NCBI GenBank assembly: GCA_003427395.1
Contig: BFEA01000109.1
Coordinates: 2,030,294-2,062,495 of the forward strand
Reading direction: 5' to 3'
DNA length: 32,202 bases
Origin: Chara braunii
Lineage: Eukaryota; Streptophyta; Charophyceae; Charales; Characeae
Below are positions 9,207-18,364 of this stretch, piece after piece. The position numbers were made by a program, and so were the translations under genes. The first letter of the stretch is position 1, and each line of letters starts with the position of its first letter. The notes under the pieces were generated by a model. It was not told where the DNA came from. It ran no database searches and worked only from the letters and a program-made list of their open reading frames with translations.

Positions 9207-9488
9207 CTAGGCTACCAGCCGGGCCGCCCGGTCCCGGGTGGCCAACCCGTTCAAGAATCAAGGAAGGTCCCAAAAAAAAAAAACAAAAAAAAAAAAACAA
9301 AAACATCCGAACAAAAAGTATGTTATGCAGAAAAATAAACTGAACAACTTTTGCCTCAGGGTTACATTGAAATTCTTCACCAAATTTAAAATAAAAAATA
9401 AAATTTAAAAATAATTATTTTATTTTTATTTTTATTTATTTTTTTGGCCCGGCCGGGCAAGTGACCCCGAGCCACTCTGGTAGCCTAG
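9207..9488 (+). mobile_element. Short inverted-repeat element (MITE-like, hAT-type 8-bp target duplication), copy 1
   Basis: 282 bp bounded by CTAGGCTACCA and its complement TGGTAGCCTAG. Flanked by an identical 8-bp direct repeat ATTTTGAG (9199-9206 and 9489-9496), which defines both ends. The left end has a GC-rich block full of short palindromes (CCGGGC-C-GCCCGG), and a second GC palindrome (GCCCGGCCGGGC) lies near the right end. The body is A/T-rich with a conserved stretch GTTATGCAGAAAAATAAAC. No coding capacity. The 8-bp duplication suggests movement by a hAT-like transposase, which is not present here. Confidence 0.88.
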
Positions 9489-9525
9489 ATTTTGAGTCAA
9501 TTTTTTTTTAATGCAAGGTTAACTA

Positions 9526-10040
9526 CTAGGCTACCAGAGTGGTCTGGGGTCACTTGCCCAGCCAGGCCAAAAAAATCAAGAAAAAAAAAAAAAAAAAAAT
9601 TATCTTTATTTTTTTTAATTCTCAATTTGGTGAAGCATTTCGATTTGAACCTGGGCAAAAGTTGTTCAGTTTATTTTTCTGCATAACATAGTTTTTTTCG
9701 GATTTTTTCTAGGCTACCAACCGGGCCGCCCGGGGCCCGGGTGACCAGCCCGTGCAAAGACCAAGGAAGGTCCCCCCCCCGAAAAAAAAAAAAATCTAAA
9801 ACATCCCAAAACAAACTATGTTCTACAGAAAAATAAACTAAACAACTTTTGCTCGAGGTTCACATAGAAATTCTTCACCAAATTTAGAATAAAAAATCTA
9901 TTTTAAAATATTCTTTTATTTTTGATTATTTTTATTTTTTTTGGCTCGGCCGACAAGTGACCCCGGACCACTCTGGTAGCCTAGGATTTTTTGGATTTTT
10001 TTTTTTTTTTTTTTGGGGACCTTCCCTGGTCGTGGTTTAT
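9526..10040 (-). mobile_element. Same MITE family, copy 2, inverted and split by copy 3
   Basis: From 9526 (CTAGGCTACCAGAGTGG) this is the reverse complement of copy 1, through the conserved GTTTATTTTTCTGCATAAC stretch to about 9708. It is then interrupted by copy 3 plus its 8-bp duplication, and resumes at about 9993 with a long T run and GGGGACCTTCCCTGG, matching the complement of copy 1's GGAAGGTCCC region. It fades near 10040 without its GC-rich end. Confidence 0.8.
9709..9984 (+). mobile_element. Same MITE family, copy 3, nested in copy 2
   Basis: 276 bp from CTAGGCTACCA to TGGTAGCCTAG, direct orientation to copy 1. It is flanked by the 8-bp duplication GATTTTTT (9701-9708 and 9985-9992). 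The GC-rich head (CCGGGCCGCCCGGGGCCCGG) differs from copy 1 while the A/T-rich body aligns well. Its insertion splits copy 2, so it is younger than copy 2. Confidence 0.88.
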
Positions 10041-10414
10041 TTACCCACATCTCTCTTTTTTTAATGTATTTTTACTCTAGCAAAATCAAAACGAAAAATG
10101 AAGAATATATATATATATATATATATCGTCACAAACAGAACTGCCCGGTAAACCATAGGCAGAGAGAGAGAAGAGGACAACAAACGAGGGGCTGTGACAA
10201 ACTGTTTCGTCGGAGTTTCACCGACTCATCTATATATATATATATATTACATATATCAAGGTTGCCAGTCCGAACGTACGGAGGCCCCGAAGCTAACCCC
10301 CGAACGTTCGGGCGTTCGGGACCCCGTACGGGGTCCGAACCTGAAGGGGTTCGAACCCCGCAAAAAAGTATTTCGACACCTAAATATTATTTATTTTTTC
10401 TGAAAGTTTTTCTA
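10041..10414. other. AT microsatellites and a cluster of GC palindromes
   Basis: (AT)n runs lie at about 10105-10126 and 10231-10247. At 10299-10359 three perfect palindromes sit in 61 bp: CCCGAACGTTCGGG (10299-10312), GGACCCCGTACGGGGTCC (10319-10336) and GGGGTTCGAACCCC (10346-10359). Followed by A/T-rich DNA. The arrangement resembles the GC-rich heads of the short elements at 9.2-10.0 kb. Open frames through here are chance. Confidence 0.7.
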
Positions 10415-10745
10415 TAAGTTCTTTCTGATGTAAGGTATATCCGTATTAATTTGCGAGGCATTCTGTTTATCCAAAAAAAAAAAGAAAAATCGGCAAAGAT
10501 GGTGGTGTCAAAACTTGCTTGCCCACTCACTAATTTGTCCTTTCTCTATTTTTAGTTTTTGTTTTTCCTTCATTTCGGGGCATGAAAAAAATTATTATTT
10601 TTTCAAACTTTATTTGTAGATTTTTTATTATGTAAGATATGCATGTATCCATTTTCATGTCATTTGTCACAGTAAAAAAAAAATGAAAAATCACCAAAAA
10701 TCGCGGTGTCAAAAACGTGCTTGCCCACTCAATAATTTCATTTTC
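10415..10745. repeat. Two direct copies of a ~120-bp segment, 201 bp apart
   Basis: TGTCAAAACTTGCTTGCCCA at 10506 and TGTCAAAAACGTGCTTGCCC at 10707 mark two aligned segments. Each is preceded by an A run with GAAAAATC and, further up, by ATGTAAGRTAT. The second copy has several substitutions. No gene. Confidence 0.75.
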
Positions 10746-10814
10746 TTATTTATTTTTTATAATTTTTATTATTATTATTTATTTTTAGTATTTGATTTTT
10801 ATTTTAAATTTCGT

Positions 10815-10892
10815 AAAAAATTTGAATGTAACGTTGAGGCAAATGTTGTTAAGTTTATTCTTCTGCATAACCTATATTGTTTTCAGAATTTT
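10815..10892 (-). mobile_element. Fragment of the 9.2-kb MITE family, cut by the assembly gap
   Basis: The reverse complement reads GGTTATGCAGAAGAATAAAC, then TTAACAACATTTGCCTCAA, which aligns with the body of copy 1 (GTTATGCAGAAAAATAAAC, then TGAACAACTTTTGCCTCAG). The element runs into the N gap, so its end cannot be seen. Confidence 0.7.
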
Positions 10893-11535
10893 NNNNNNNN
10901 NNNNNNNNNNNNNNNNNNNNNNNNNNNNNNNNNNNNNNNNNNNNNNNNNNNNNNNNNNNNNNNNNNNNNNNNNNNNNNNNNNNNNNNNNNNNNNNNNNNN
11001 NNNNNNNNNNNNNNNNNNNNNNNNNNNNNNNNNNNNNNNNNNNNNNNNNNNNNNNNNNNNNNNNNNNNNNNNNNNNNNNNNNNNNNNNNNNNNNNNNNNN
11101 NNNNNNNNNNNNNNNNNNNNNNNNNNNNNNNNNNNNNNNNNNNNNNNNNNNNNNNNNNNNNNNNNNNNNNNNNNNNNNNNNNNNNNNNNNNNNNNNNNNN
11201 NNNNNNNNNNNNNNNNNNNNNNNNNNNNNNNNNNNNNNNNNNNNNNNNNNNNNNNNNNNNNNNNNNNNNNNNNNNNNNNNNNNNNNNNNNNNNNNNNNNN
11301 NNNNNNNNNNNNNNNNNNNNNNNNNNNNNNNNNNNNNNNNNNNNNNNNNNNNNNNNNNNNNNNNNNNNNNNNNNNNNNNNNNNNNNNNNNNNNNNNNNNN
11401 NNNNNNNNNNNNNNNNNNNNNNNNNNNNNNNNNNNNNNNNNNNNNNNNNNNNNNNNNNNNNNNNNNNNNNNNNNNNNNNNNNNNNNNNNNNNNNNNNNNN
11501 NNNNNNNNNNNNNNNNNNNNNNNNNNNNNNNNNNN
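10893..11535. other. Assembly gap (643 N)
   Basis: All bases are N. Any open frame crossing it is an artefact. Confidence 1.
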
Positions 11536-11754
11536 CCTTAACCAAAATCAAAGTAGACTATCACTCACCCACACCAGATGGAAAACTCTACAGACTGTCG
11601 GTTCACACCCCATCACAAGCCAGCAAAACACCCACGAAACAAAGAAAGGTCTGTCACAGCCAAAAAATACACTCCAGACACGCTGCTGGCACTAGAGGCA
11701 CAGCATGGCCGCGTAGTGACGGCCCCGACCACTGCCGCTCGACCTGACTGGAGA

Positions 11755-11756
<2 letters not shown>
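11536..11756. other. Unassigned sequence after the gap
   Basis: Open in more than one frame on the plus strand, but no motif I recognise. Possibly the edge of an element hidden by the gap. Confidence 0.4.
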
Positions 11757-11795
<39 letters not shown>

Positions 11796-11972
11796 TTTAA
11801 ATGATTGACTGATTAGTTGTGAAAAAATTGATTAGAAGATTGATTGATTGAAAACGCATACACATGCACTCACACTCATTGACGCGTGCACACGGACATG
11901 GACACACACACGAGTGCGATGATGCTCCGACGCCACCCGCGACCTATCTTTCTCTCTCTCTCTGTGCGTGCT

Positions 11973-12029
<57 letters not shown>

Positions 12030-12341
12030 AAAAAAAGATAGAAAGAGAGAGAGAGAGAGAGCAAAATCAATCAATCTATCAATTAATCGAACTATTTTTT
12101 TCAACTTTTTTTTCTTTTCTTTTTCCTTGAAGTTCTTACAGTCAATCAATCAATCAACGCAATCAATTAATAAATTCATCATAATCAATCAGTCAATCAA
12201 TCAATCAATCAATTAATCAATCAGTCAATCAATCAATAAATCAATCAATCACCCACTCACTCACTCAATCAATCAATCAATCAATTGACTGTGGCAATAA
12301 ATCAATCTTTTTTTTTTTTTTTTTTTTTAATTTGATTAATG
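11757..12341. repeat. Microsatellite cluster: (TA)n, (ATTG)n, (GA)n, (CAAT)n, poly-T
   Basis: (TA)n at about 11757-11785; GATTGATTG-type repeats at 11803-11852; (GA)n at about 11974-12025 and again near 12045-12061; (TCAA/CAAT)n with minor variants from about 12139 to 12295; T run at about 12308-12328. The ATTG repeats upstream are complementary to the CAAT repeats downstream, so the cluster can fold back on itself. Ser/Leu and Arg/Glu repeat frames are artefacts. Confidence 0.9.
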
Positions 12342-12586
12342 TTTCTTGATTATTTCTCTTTGACGTGGCGATCTCGACCGTGTGACTAGACCCTCCTGGT
12401 CATGACTGGGACCCTCGACACGAACGAGAGGGTACCCGGTTGGATTGATGTATAGCTGTCGATTCCAGAAACATGTTCATTTGTCAGATTGCATGGACTT
12501 AGCTTAGTTTGTATACGCATGAACTGTTGAAGACCCAAGGTCAAATCCAAATGCAATAAGATGATGAGAATAAAATCATTCTCAAT
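12342..12586. other. Unassigned sequence between poly-T and the 12.6-kb MITE
   Basis: No gene or repeat recognised. Confidence 0.4.
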
Positions 12587-12882
12587 AACTGACATTTCGT
12601 TAAAACTGACATTTTTTAAAAAATTCACGAAAGTGGAATTAGTCAAAATTTCATTGCTCATCGGGTGAGAAAGTGGTTATCTCACTTTGTCCATTTGATG
12701 TACCTCAACGTAAAGTACTGTTAACATACATCTGATGGTTAGATCATCGGGAGTTGCCACGATCCTCGATGATCTGATCATCTGATGTCATGGGGACAAA
12801 AAAACACTGAAAAATGTTGTTTTTTGGTACGCTCAATTTCGTGAACTAAAAAAAAAATGTCAGTTTTAACGAAATGTCAGTT
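12587..12882. mobile_element. Second MITE type, ~45-bp terminal inverted repeats
   Basis: Arms at 12587-12631 and about 12838-12882 are complementary over about 45 bp with few mismatches. The outer ends are AACTGACATTTCG and CGAAATGTCAGTT. Each arm holds CTGACATTT twice. The 4-bp direct repeat CAAT flanks it (12583-12586, 12883-12886), a possible target duplication. Inside, AGATCATCG ... CGATGATCT forms a 9-bp stem. No coding capacity. Confidence 0.75.
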
Positions 12883-12960
12883 CAATTAGCTGGGGCTGGT
12901 CAGTTCTGTGATAATATCCCAAGGTTATTGCACTTTCAAAAAAAAAAATAAAAAAAAATA

Positions 12961-13066
12961 GGGACGTCCTTCGAGACATGAAACGATACAGAGAAGATTA
13001 GCATGACCCTTGCAACACGCCTCTAGCTGCCCTGGCCTAGAGCCAAGGTTATATGACTATTTTTTT
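12961..13066 (+). pseudogene. U6 snRNA-like sequence, internally deleted and with a foreign 3' half
   Basis: A block of U6 core sequence, ACAGAGAAGATTAGCATG (about 12991-13008), includes the ACAGAGA box that pairs with the 5' splice site. It is preceded by a degenerate 5' stem-loop (GTCCTTCGAGAC) and followed by CCCTTGC and AACACGC, both U6-like. Compared with plant U6, the segment after the 5' stem and the GCAAGGATG part of the internal stem-loop are missing, so that stem cannot form. After AACACGC the sequence is unrelated but forms CTCTAG...CTAGAG and ends in T8 (about 13059-13066), giving a total close to normal U6 length. I see no clear upstream promoter elements. Most likely a pseudogene or chimeric retrocopy. 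Confidence 0.7.
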
Positions 13067-13069
13067 TGT

Positions 13070-14150
13070 TCGGCCTTTGGGACCAGGTCGTGGCCTGACC
13101 CCACAAGTCGTGTGCTCATTCAGACTGAGCGCAGTCCAGTCCCGCCCGATATCACTGTTGGTAGAAGGCTAGTCATGTCCTGTCCAGTCAGTCCGCTGGG
13201 AGTATACCCTAGTTGCAGTCTATTTCAGCCTCATTCTTCACGTGCACAGTTTGAAGTACGTGCGTATTGAGTCTGCGTTGAAGTTGCGCTGTCCCTTCCA
13301 ACTCCATCTCCATTCCCCCCATCCTCATCCCTTTCTCTTGATCTTGACGGACCGTCATCCCGGCGAGTCCATCACACTTGTATCAGAGCGGGAACAGTCC
13401 CCACCCCATCCAGCAGGTGCGGGGACAATTGTGTAATCCCAATAGCGGGATTTTGGGCAATTTTCTGAGCAAAATTGAGGAAAAGGTGCAGTGTCGAGAG
13501 AGTAACACATGGTGAAAAAGGAGTGTCGTCACGACGTGCACACACAAGCACCAAGGCCAAGGTCGTCGCACATGCGCGCCCCACGCGCCCACGTTTCCCC
13601 GTTGCCCCGCCTCGCGCTGCTCCCGCATTATATATATCAAGATCCGGGATGCATGTTGGTGCCAGGGTTTGAACCTGGGCAGCTGCCATCCATGCACGTG
13701 CGTGGCCAGCACCTTAACATACCGCCCAAACTCTATCCATGCTTTGGTAGTGTGACACGTTTGTGTTGAAGAGTGTCACATCAACTATTTACCCCTCCCT
13801 CCTCCCTCCCCCCCCCATCGACGAGCAACACCCAAAACGACAGCAGCGAGTGAGCTGCTATGTGCCCCCCCCCCCTTCCTCATCGTGGTTGTTGCTGCCT
13901 GCACACGTGACCATCTATAGTGCCACGTGGCATCTTGCGGAAGATCTTGAAAACCCCACTGGCTACGGGGCTGCACTACAGTGAAATCTGGGTGGATGAT
14001 CAAGATCTTCGCATACCCAGATGATGATGATGATGATTATTATTTTTTCTCCTTCTGCAACGACAGTTTGGAAGCAGCAAAGACCCCCCTGGCTAGGGGG
14101 CTGCATGACAGTGCAATCAAGGTGGCAGATCAAGATCTCAACCAACCCTA

Positions 14151-14194
<44 letters not shown>

Positions 14195-14767
14195 TGTTGC
14201 AGCAGCAGGATGCCAACACCTTGAAGGCCAACTTGAAGATCATGTGGATCTTGGTGATCTTGTTTGCTCTTGGTCACCCAAGAGCTTGGTATAACCTACC
14301 TAATGTCCCATAGCCTCTTTTATTTCTCCCTGCCCCCGTTATCAAATCATTTTTCTGCCTCTACCACTATTCCTTCATCCTACCTCTCTTCTTTCTTCTT
14401 TTCCCTACTTCTCTCGCCTGCTTCTCACTTTTTTCTCATACCCCTCCCTCTTCACTGATTTTCTACCATCCTTTTCTCCCCTCTCCTCTTTATTCACTCT
14501 CCTCCACTAATCTTCCCTTCTCTTCTCCACCTTTCCCATCCCTTTCTCTCCGATTCTCTCACCCTCCTGTCCCCCTTCCCTCCCCCAACTACAACCCCAT
14601 CATCTCCTCAACTCCCATTTCAATCTTTTCTGTTTCTCATCTATTTCTCTCTTTCTCCATCACTCATCCCCCCCCCTCCTCTCCCAACCCCAACTTCAAT
14701 TTTTTGTCTTTTTTCTTCTTTTGTCTTTCTCTTTGATTTCAATTTTCTAGTTTTCTCATAAACTTCG
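13070..14767 (+). mobile_element. 5' fragment of a Ty3/gypsy element (LTR part, primer site, leader)
   Basis: It aligns in order with 14830-16250. Shared parts are AGTCCAGTCC and CAGTCAGTCCGCTGGG in the LTR, TATCAGAGCGGGAA at the primer site (here TTGTATCAGAGC, 13378-13389, one mismatch to the tRNA-Met site), GATGCATGTTG, a C-run, GGCCACGTG-like and CTTGGTGATCTTGTT blocks, AAGAGCTTGGTAT, then a long C/T-rich tract. It stops where the next LTR begins. Microsatellites (GAT)n at about 14020-14038 and (ATT)n at about 14150-14193 sit inside. No gag or pol belongs to this copy. Confidence 0.8.
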
Positions 14768-15075
14768 TGTAGTGGACCTCTGGTTGGCCTGTGAGACCAG
14801 CCCCTTGACCTGTTTTCACAGGCCTGGGTTGTATTCAGGGTAGTCCAGTCCAGGCCGGTACCTCTGCTGGTACTGTCCAGTCCAGTCCAGTCTAGTCAGT
14901 CCGCTGGGGTATGCCCCAGCCAGAGTCTGTACTTTGGATCATTCTACGTTCGCACAGTGTGGAGTAAGTGCGTTGGAGTCTGCGTGGGAGCTACGATGTG
15001 CCATCTTGCTCAACCCTCATCCTCCATCTCCATCTCTATCCCAGGTGGGGCACCTCACCCGGTGGGTCCACCACA
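14768..15075 (+). repeat. 5' LTR of the Ty3/gypsy element
   Basis: Placed from TG (TGTAGTGGACC) to CA (CCACCACA), one base before the primer site. About 308 bp. It shares the repeated GTCCAGTCCAGTC and CAGTCAGTCCGCTGGG blocks with the copy upstream. The left edge is an inference, since no second complete LTR is available for comparison. Confidence 0.6.
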
Positions 15076-15076
15076 C

Positions 15077-15088
15077 TGGTATCAGAGC
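15077..15088 (+). promoter_or_regulatory. Primer-binding site for initiator tRNA-Met
   Basis: TGGTATCAGAGC, complementary to the 3' end of plant initiator tRNA-Met, lies two bases after the proposed LTR end. This is where minus-strand DNA synthesis would start. Confidence 0.88.
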
Positions 15089-17001
15089 GGGAATGTTCCC
15101 CGCTCCCACCTGCCACACCGCACAGTGGAGAAATTGTGTAAAACCCGACAACGAGTTTTTTGGGTGTTTTTTTGCTGTTTTTAGCGGAAAAGGTCACAAA
15201 ACGTGCAGCAGCGAAGGAGTGACACGTGGCGAGAAAAGAGAGACGGTGTCACGACGCGTGCGCGCAAGCGCCAAAGCCAAGGCCACCGCACACGCACGCG
15301 CCACGCTGCCCCACCCTGCCCCACTCCCAAATTACTTATATGAAGATCCGAGATGCATGTTGCTGCCAGGGTTTCAACCTAGGTCGCTGCTGGCCATGCT
15401 CGTGCGTAGTTGCTGCCATAACACACTGACCATAGTGTGTGTATGGCTGAGTAGTGCGGCACGCTGGCCTTGAAGAAGTGTTGTGCCAGCTATTTACCCC
15501 CCAGGGGCGAGCGGCGAGCGGCGAGTAGCGGTCAACAGGGCAACAACGGTCACGCTGCTATTTCCCCCCCCCCCCCCCCCGGGTGGATGCTGCTGCCTGC
15601 GCACATGGTTATCTGCAGGGCCACGTGACAGCTTGTTGTGGAGCTGAAGAACCCCTTGGCTAGGGGGTTGCGCGTCAGGGCAACTAGGATGGTTGATCTA
15701 GATCTCAATCAACCCTTAATTACTCCAACATTATTTTCTGCTAGCGCAGCAGGCTGCCAGCATCTTGAAGGCCAAGATCGAGTGGATCAAGATCCAGCGG
15801 ATCTTGGTGATCTTGTTGCTCTCGACCAACCAAGAGCTTGGTATCATCACTCCCCACTAACTTACTCCTCCAACCCCCTTTCTCTCCTCACCCCTCCACC
15901 ATCTAATCACTTTTCTAACTCTCCCACTCGTCTCTCCTCCTACCTCACTGTTCACTGATCTTCCACCATCCTTTCTCTCCTCCCCTCCCACTCACCATCT
16001 TCTACTAACCTTTTCTACCCCTCTCCACCTTTTCCATCCCTTTTTTCCCATTCTCTCACCCGCCTGTCCCCCAACTACAACCCTATCATCGCCCCCACCT
16101 CCCACTTCAATCTTTTTCTCTTCCTCACCTATTTCTCTCTTCGTTCTTCACTTTTTCATCCCCTTCCTCCCCAAACTTCAAATTTTTATATTTTTCTCAT
16201 TTTTTTGTCTTTTCTTTTTATTTAAATTTACTCTTTCTTTGAAAAATCGAATTTTCTTCTTCTCTCTACTTTTTGTCTCATTTTTCTGATTTATTTTATT
16301 TTTATTCTTATTTATTATGAAAATTTGAATTTTTCTGCGGCACCTCTACATCTGTTTAGGACTTAGTTATTTCATTTCTCGACGCACATTTTGACCTCAA
16401 GGGGGTAACGAAGTGCTGTCGAATTTTTTTTCCTACTCTCTCCCTTTTTACTTAGTCATATCTTTGCCGACACACTTCGACCCCATGGGGGTAACGAAAT
16501 GCTACCGAAAATTTTAAAAAATCCAACACTTAGTCTCTCTTCACTCTCCACCACCTCATTTATTTATTTATTTTTTTATTACTTTTTTTTTTTTTTTTTT
16601 AATTTATATAATTTGCAACATTTTGAAACTTAGTGTGCCTATCTTGGTCTCTACTTCCTCTTGGCACATTCTTGACCCCAAGGGGGGTAGGAAAATGCTG
16701 CTGAAAATTCCAAAAAAATAAATATTTTTTCTCTCTTCACATTCTGCTTATTTATTTCTTTAATTATTTTTATTATTTATTTTTTTATTTTTCTTTCGAA
16801 ATTTCACTGTTCATTTAATTTTTTCTCCCCCCCCTCTCCATGGTTGCTATTTTCTTTTCTTGATTAGGTCACCGATACTCTACCCTAACCATTCAAACTC
16901 CGGTTAGGGTTTTCTTACGACTTTTCTAGGGCTTAGGGTTTTCCTAAACCCCTTACTCTCCCATCACCCTTCTTCCTACGTTCCCTTCCCATTCGGGCAC
17001 C
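15089..17001 (+). other. Long untranslated leader of the Ty3/gypsy element
   Basis: About 1.9 kb without a gene. It holds a C16 run (about 15566-15582), a long C/T-rich tract (15860-16320), and three loose repeats of a ~50-bp block (16381, 16469, 16661) containing GGGGGTAACGAARTGCTRYCGAA. A shorter version of that block recurs in the array at 23.5-24.1 kb. Confidence 0.7.
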
Positions 17002-17148
17002 TTGGATCCGAACCACCCCTCCCCCTTTGACGACGCTCACGCTCGACTCACTAGCGTCGCCTGTCGCTTTCTACCGCTGACTCCCCCCTACGCCCTCCGC
17101 TCACACCGACCTCCTTCGTCCCCCTCCAGGCTGAACCGTTACCTCCCT

Positions 17149-18331
17149 ATGGCCGATGGCATGTCACAAGCTGTCGACGCGGAGATGACCTCGGCACCGG
17201 GATCCACACCCGTGCCAGCGGCCCAGGGGGATCTGCACCCTCTCCTCACCTCCCTCCTCGCGCCCATCCAAGTGCAACTGGCGACCCTTGCGCCCTTACA
17301 GGCACAAGTGGCAACTCTTGCCGCTGGCATGCGGCAACTCCAGGATGTTGTCTGTCCTTCCTCTCCTAACTCTCTCTCTTCTCCTGGCTCCCAGTCCGGG
17401 TCCCAGTCCACCGACGTGGTGACCACGGTCGAGCTTCTTCCTCCGCTGCCCCCGACCCGACCATCTTGGTGACCGTCCACGCTCCTAGCGTGACGTCCAC
17501 CACGGGCCAGACCTTCCCTCACTCTACGGGCGCACCCGCCCAGATTTCGGTCACTATGGCCACGTAACCACAGCCCTCTGCCGAGGTCTCAGCTTTCCTG
17601 GGTGCCTCGCTTCTCCCTCCCCTTCGCATGACCGCAGCGCCACTTGCCTCTCCCCCGTATGGGTGCCTCGCTTCTCCCTCCCCTTCGCATGACCGCTCGT
17701 GCGTCTACTTCCCCTCCTCCTCCTCGTCCTACTCCTCACTCGATCTACATCCGACGCCTCGAGGCCGAGTTTGCCCAGACCCGGGCCGACCTCACCCTCT
17801 TACACCTTCTACCACCCCTACCGTCACAGGTGGTAGCGCCTTCTGGCGCACCCTCTTCTTCCTCTACTTTTCCATCCATGTAGGCTCGCTTCCCTCGCCC
17901 TGCACCCCCTCCACCCCCATCCTACCTCCTTCCTACTCCATTGGTTGCTGCGACCTCTTCTACCGCAGCTCCCGCACAGCTTGCCGCTGTTTTCCCCGCT
18001 GCTCCACCATTCGGCCCAGCCGTACAGTAAGTTGCGGCCCCTTCTCCAGGACCTGCACTGACTTACTCGGCCGTGGCGCAGACCTCTGCTCCTCGATCTC
18101 ATCGCTGCCAAAACGGTGGCGCACCACTCGTCCGCTTGACGGACATTACCGTGTATGATGGTACAGGGATATGCGTGTCTCGGTGGCTGCAGTCTGCCAC
18201 CCGCATGCTCCAGCTCATGGACGTCCCACTCGACAAGTGGGTGACTAACCTCTCCACGCGCCTGTGTGGCGGTCCTTTCGACGCCTGGGAGGATTTCTAC
18301 ACTCACTCCCTTCGTGAGAGTCGGACCTCGA
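17149..18331 (+). pseudogene. Ty3/gypsy gag, N-terminal part, interrupted
   Basis: The start at ATG 17149 (MADGMSQAVDAEM) is preferred to the in-frame ATG at 17002 because the upstream part is unlike coding sequence. A predicted coiled coil (LLAPIQVQLATLAPLQAQVA) is followed by Pro/Ser-rich sequence with a 37-bp tandem duplication (17599-17635, 17660-17696), a frameshift near 17460 and in-frame stops (TAG 17881, TAA 18028). The capsid part begins at about 18130: LVRLTDITVYDGTG, CVSRWLQSATRMLQL, WVTNLSTRLCGG, DAWEDFYTHSLRES. At 18331 the frame is broken by the 7.47-kb insertion and capsid sequence resumes at 25805. Confidence 0.82.
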
Positions 18332-18364
18332 TGTCGTACCAAATACCCTTACAAGGGTATTTGG

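Noticed and set aside
10683-11747. Frames of up to 354 codons crossing the gap
   Set aside because: They consist of untranslated N; nothing is known about the sequence there.
11832-12216. Ser/Leu and Arg/Glu repeat frames
   Set aside because: Products of (GA)n and (CAAT)n microsatellites.
13660-13684. tRNA B-box-like GGGTTTGAACCTGGGC
   Set aside because: No A box or tRNA fold around it, and the matching copy at about 15368 is further from consensus; likely leader sequence of the Ty3 element.
15638-15958. 106-codon frame in the Ty3 leader
   Set aside because: No domain; the aligned leader copy at 14.0-14.4 kb does not keep the frame.
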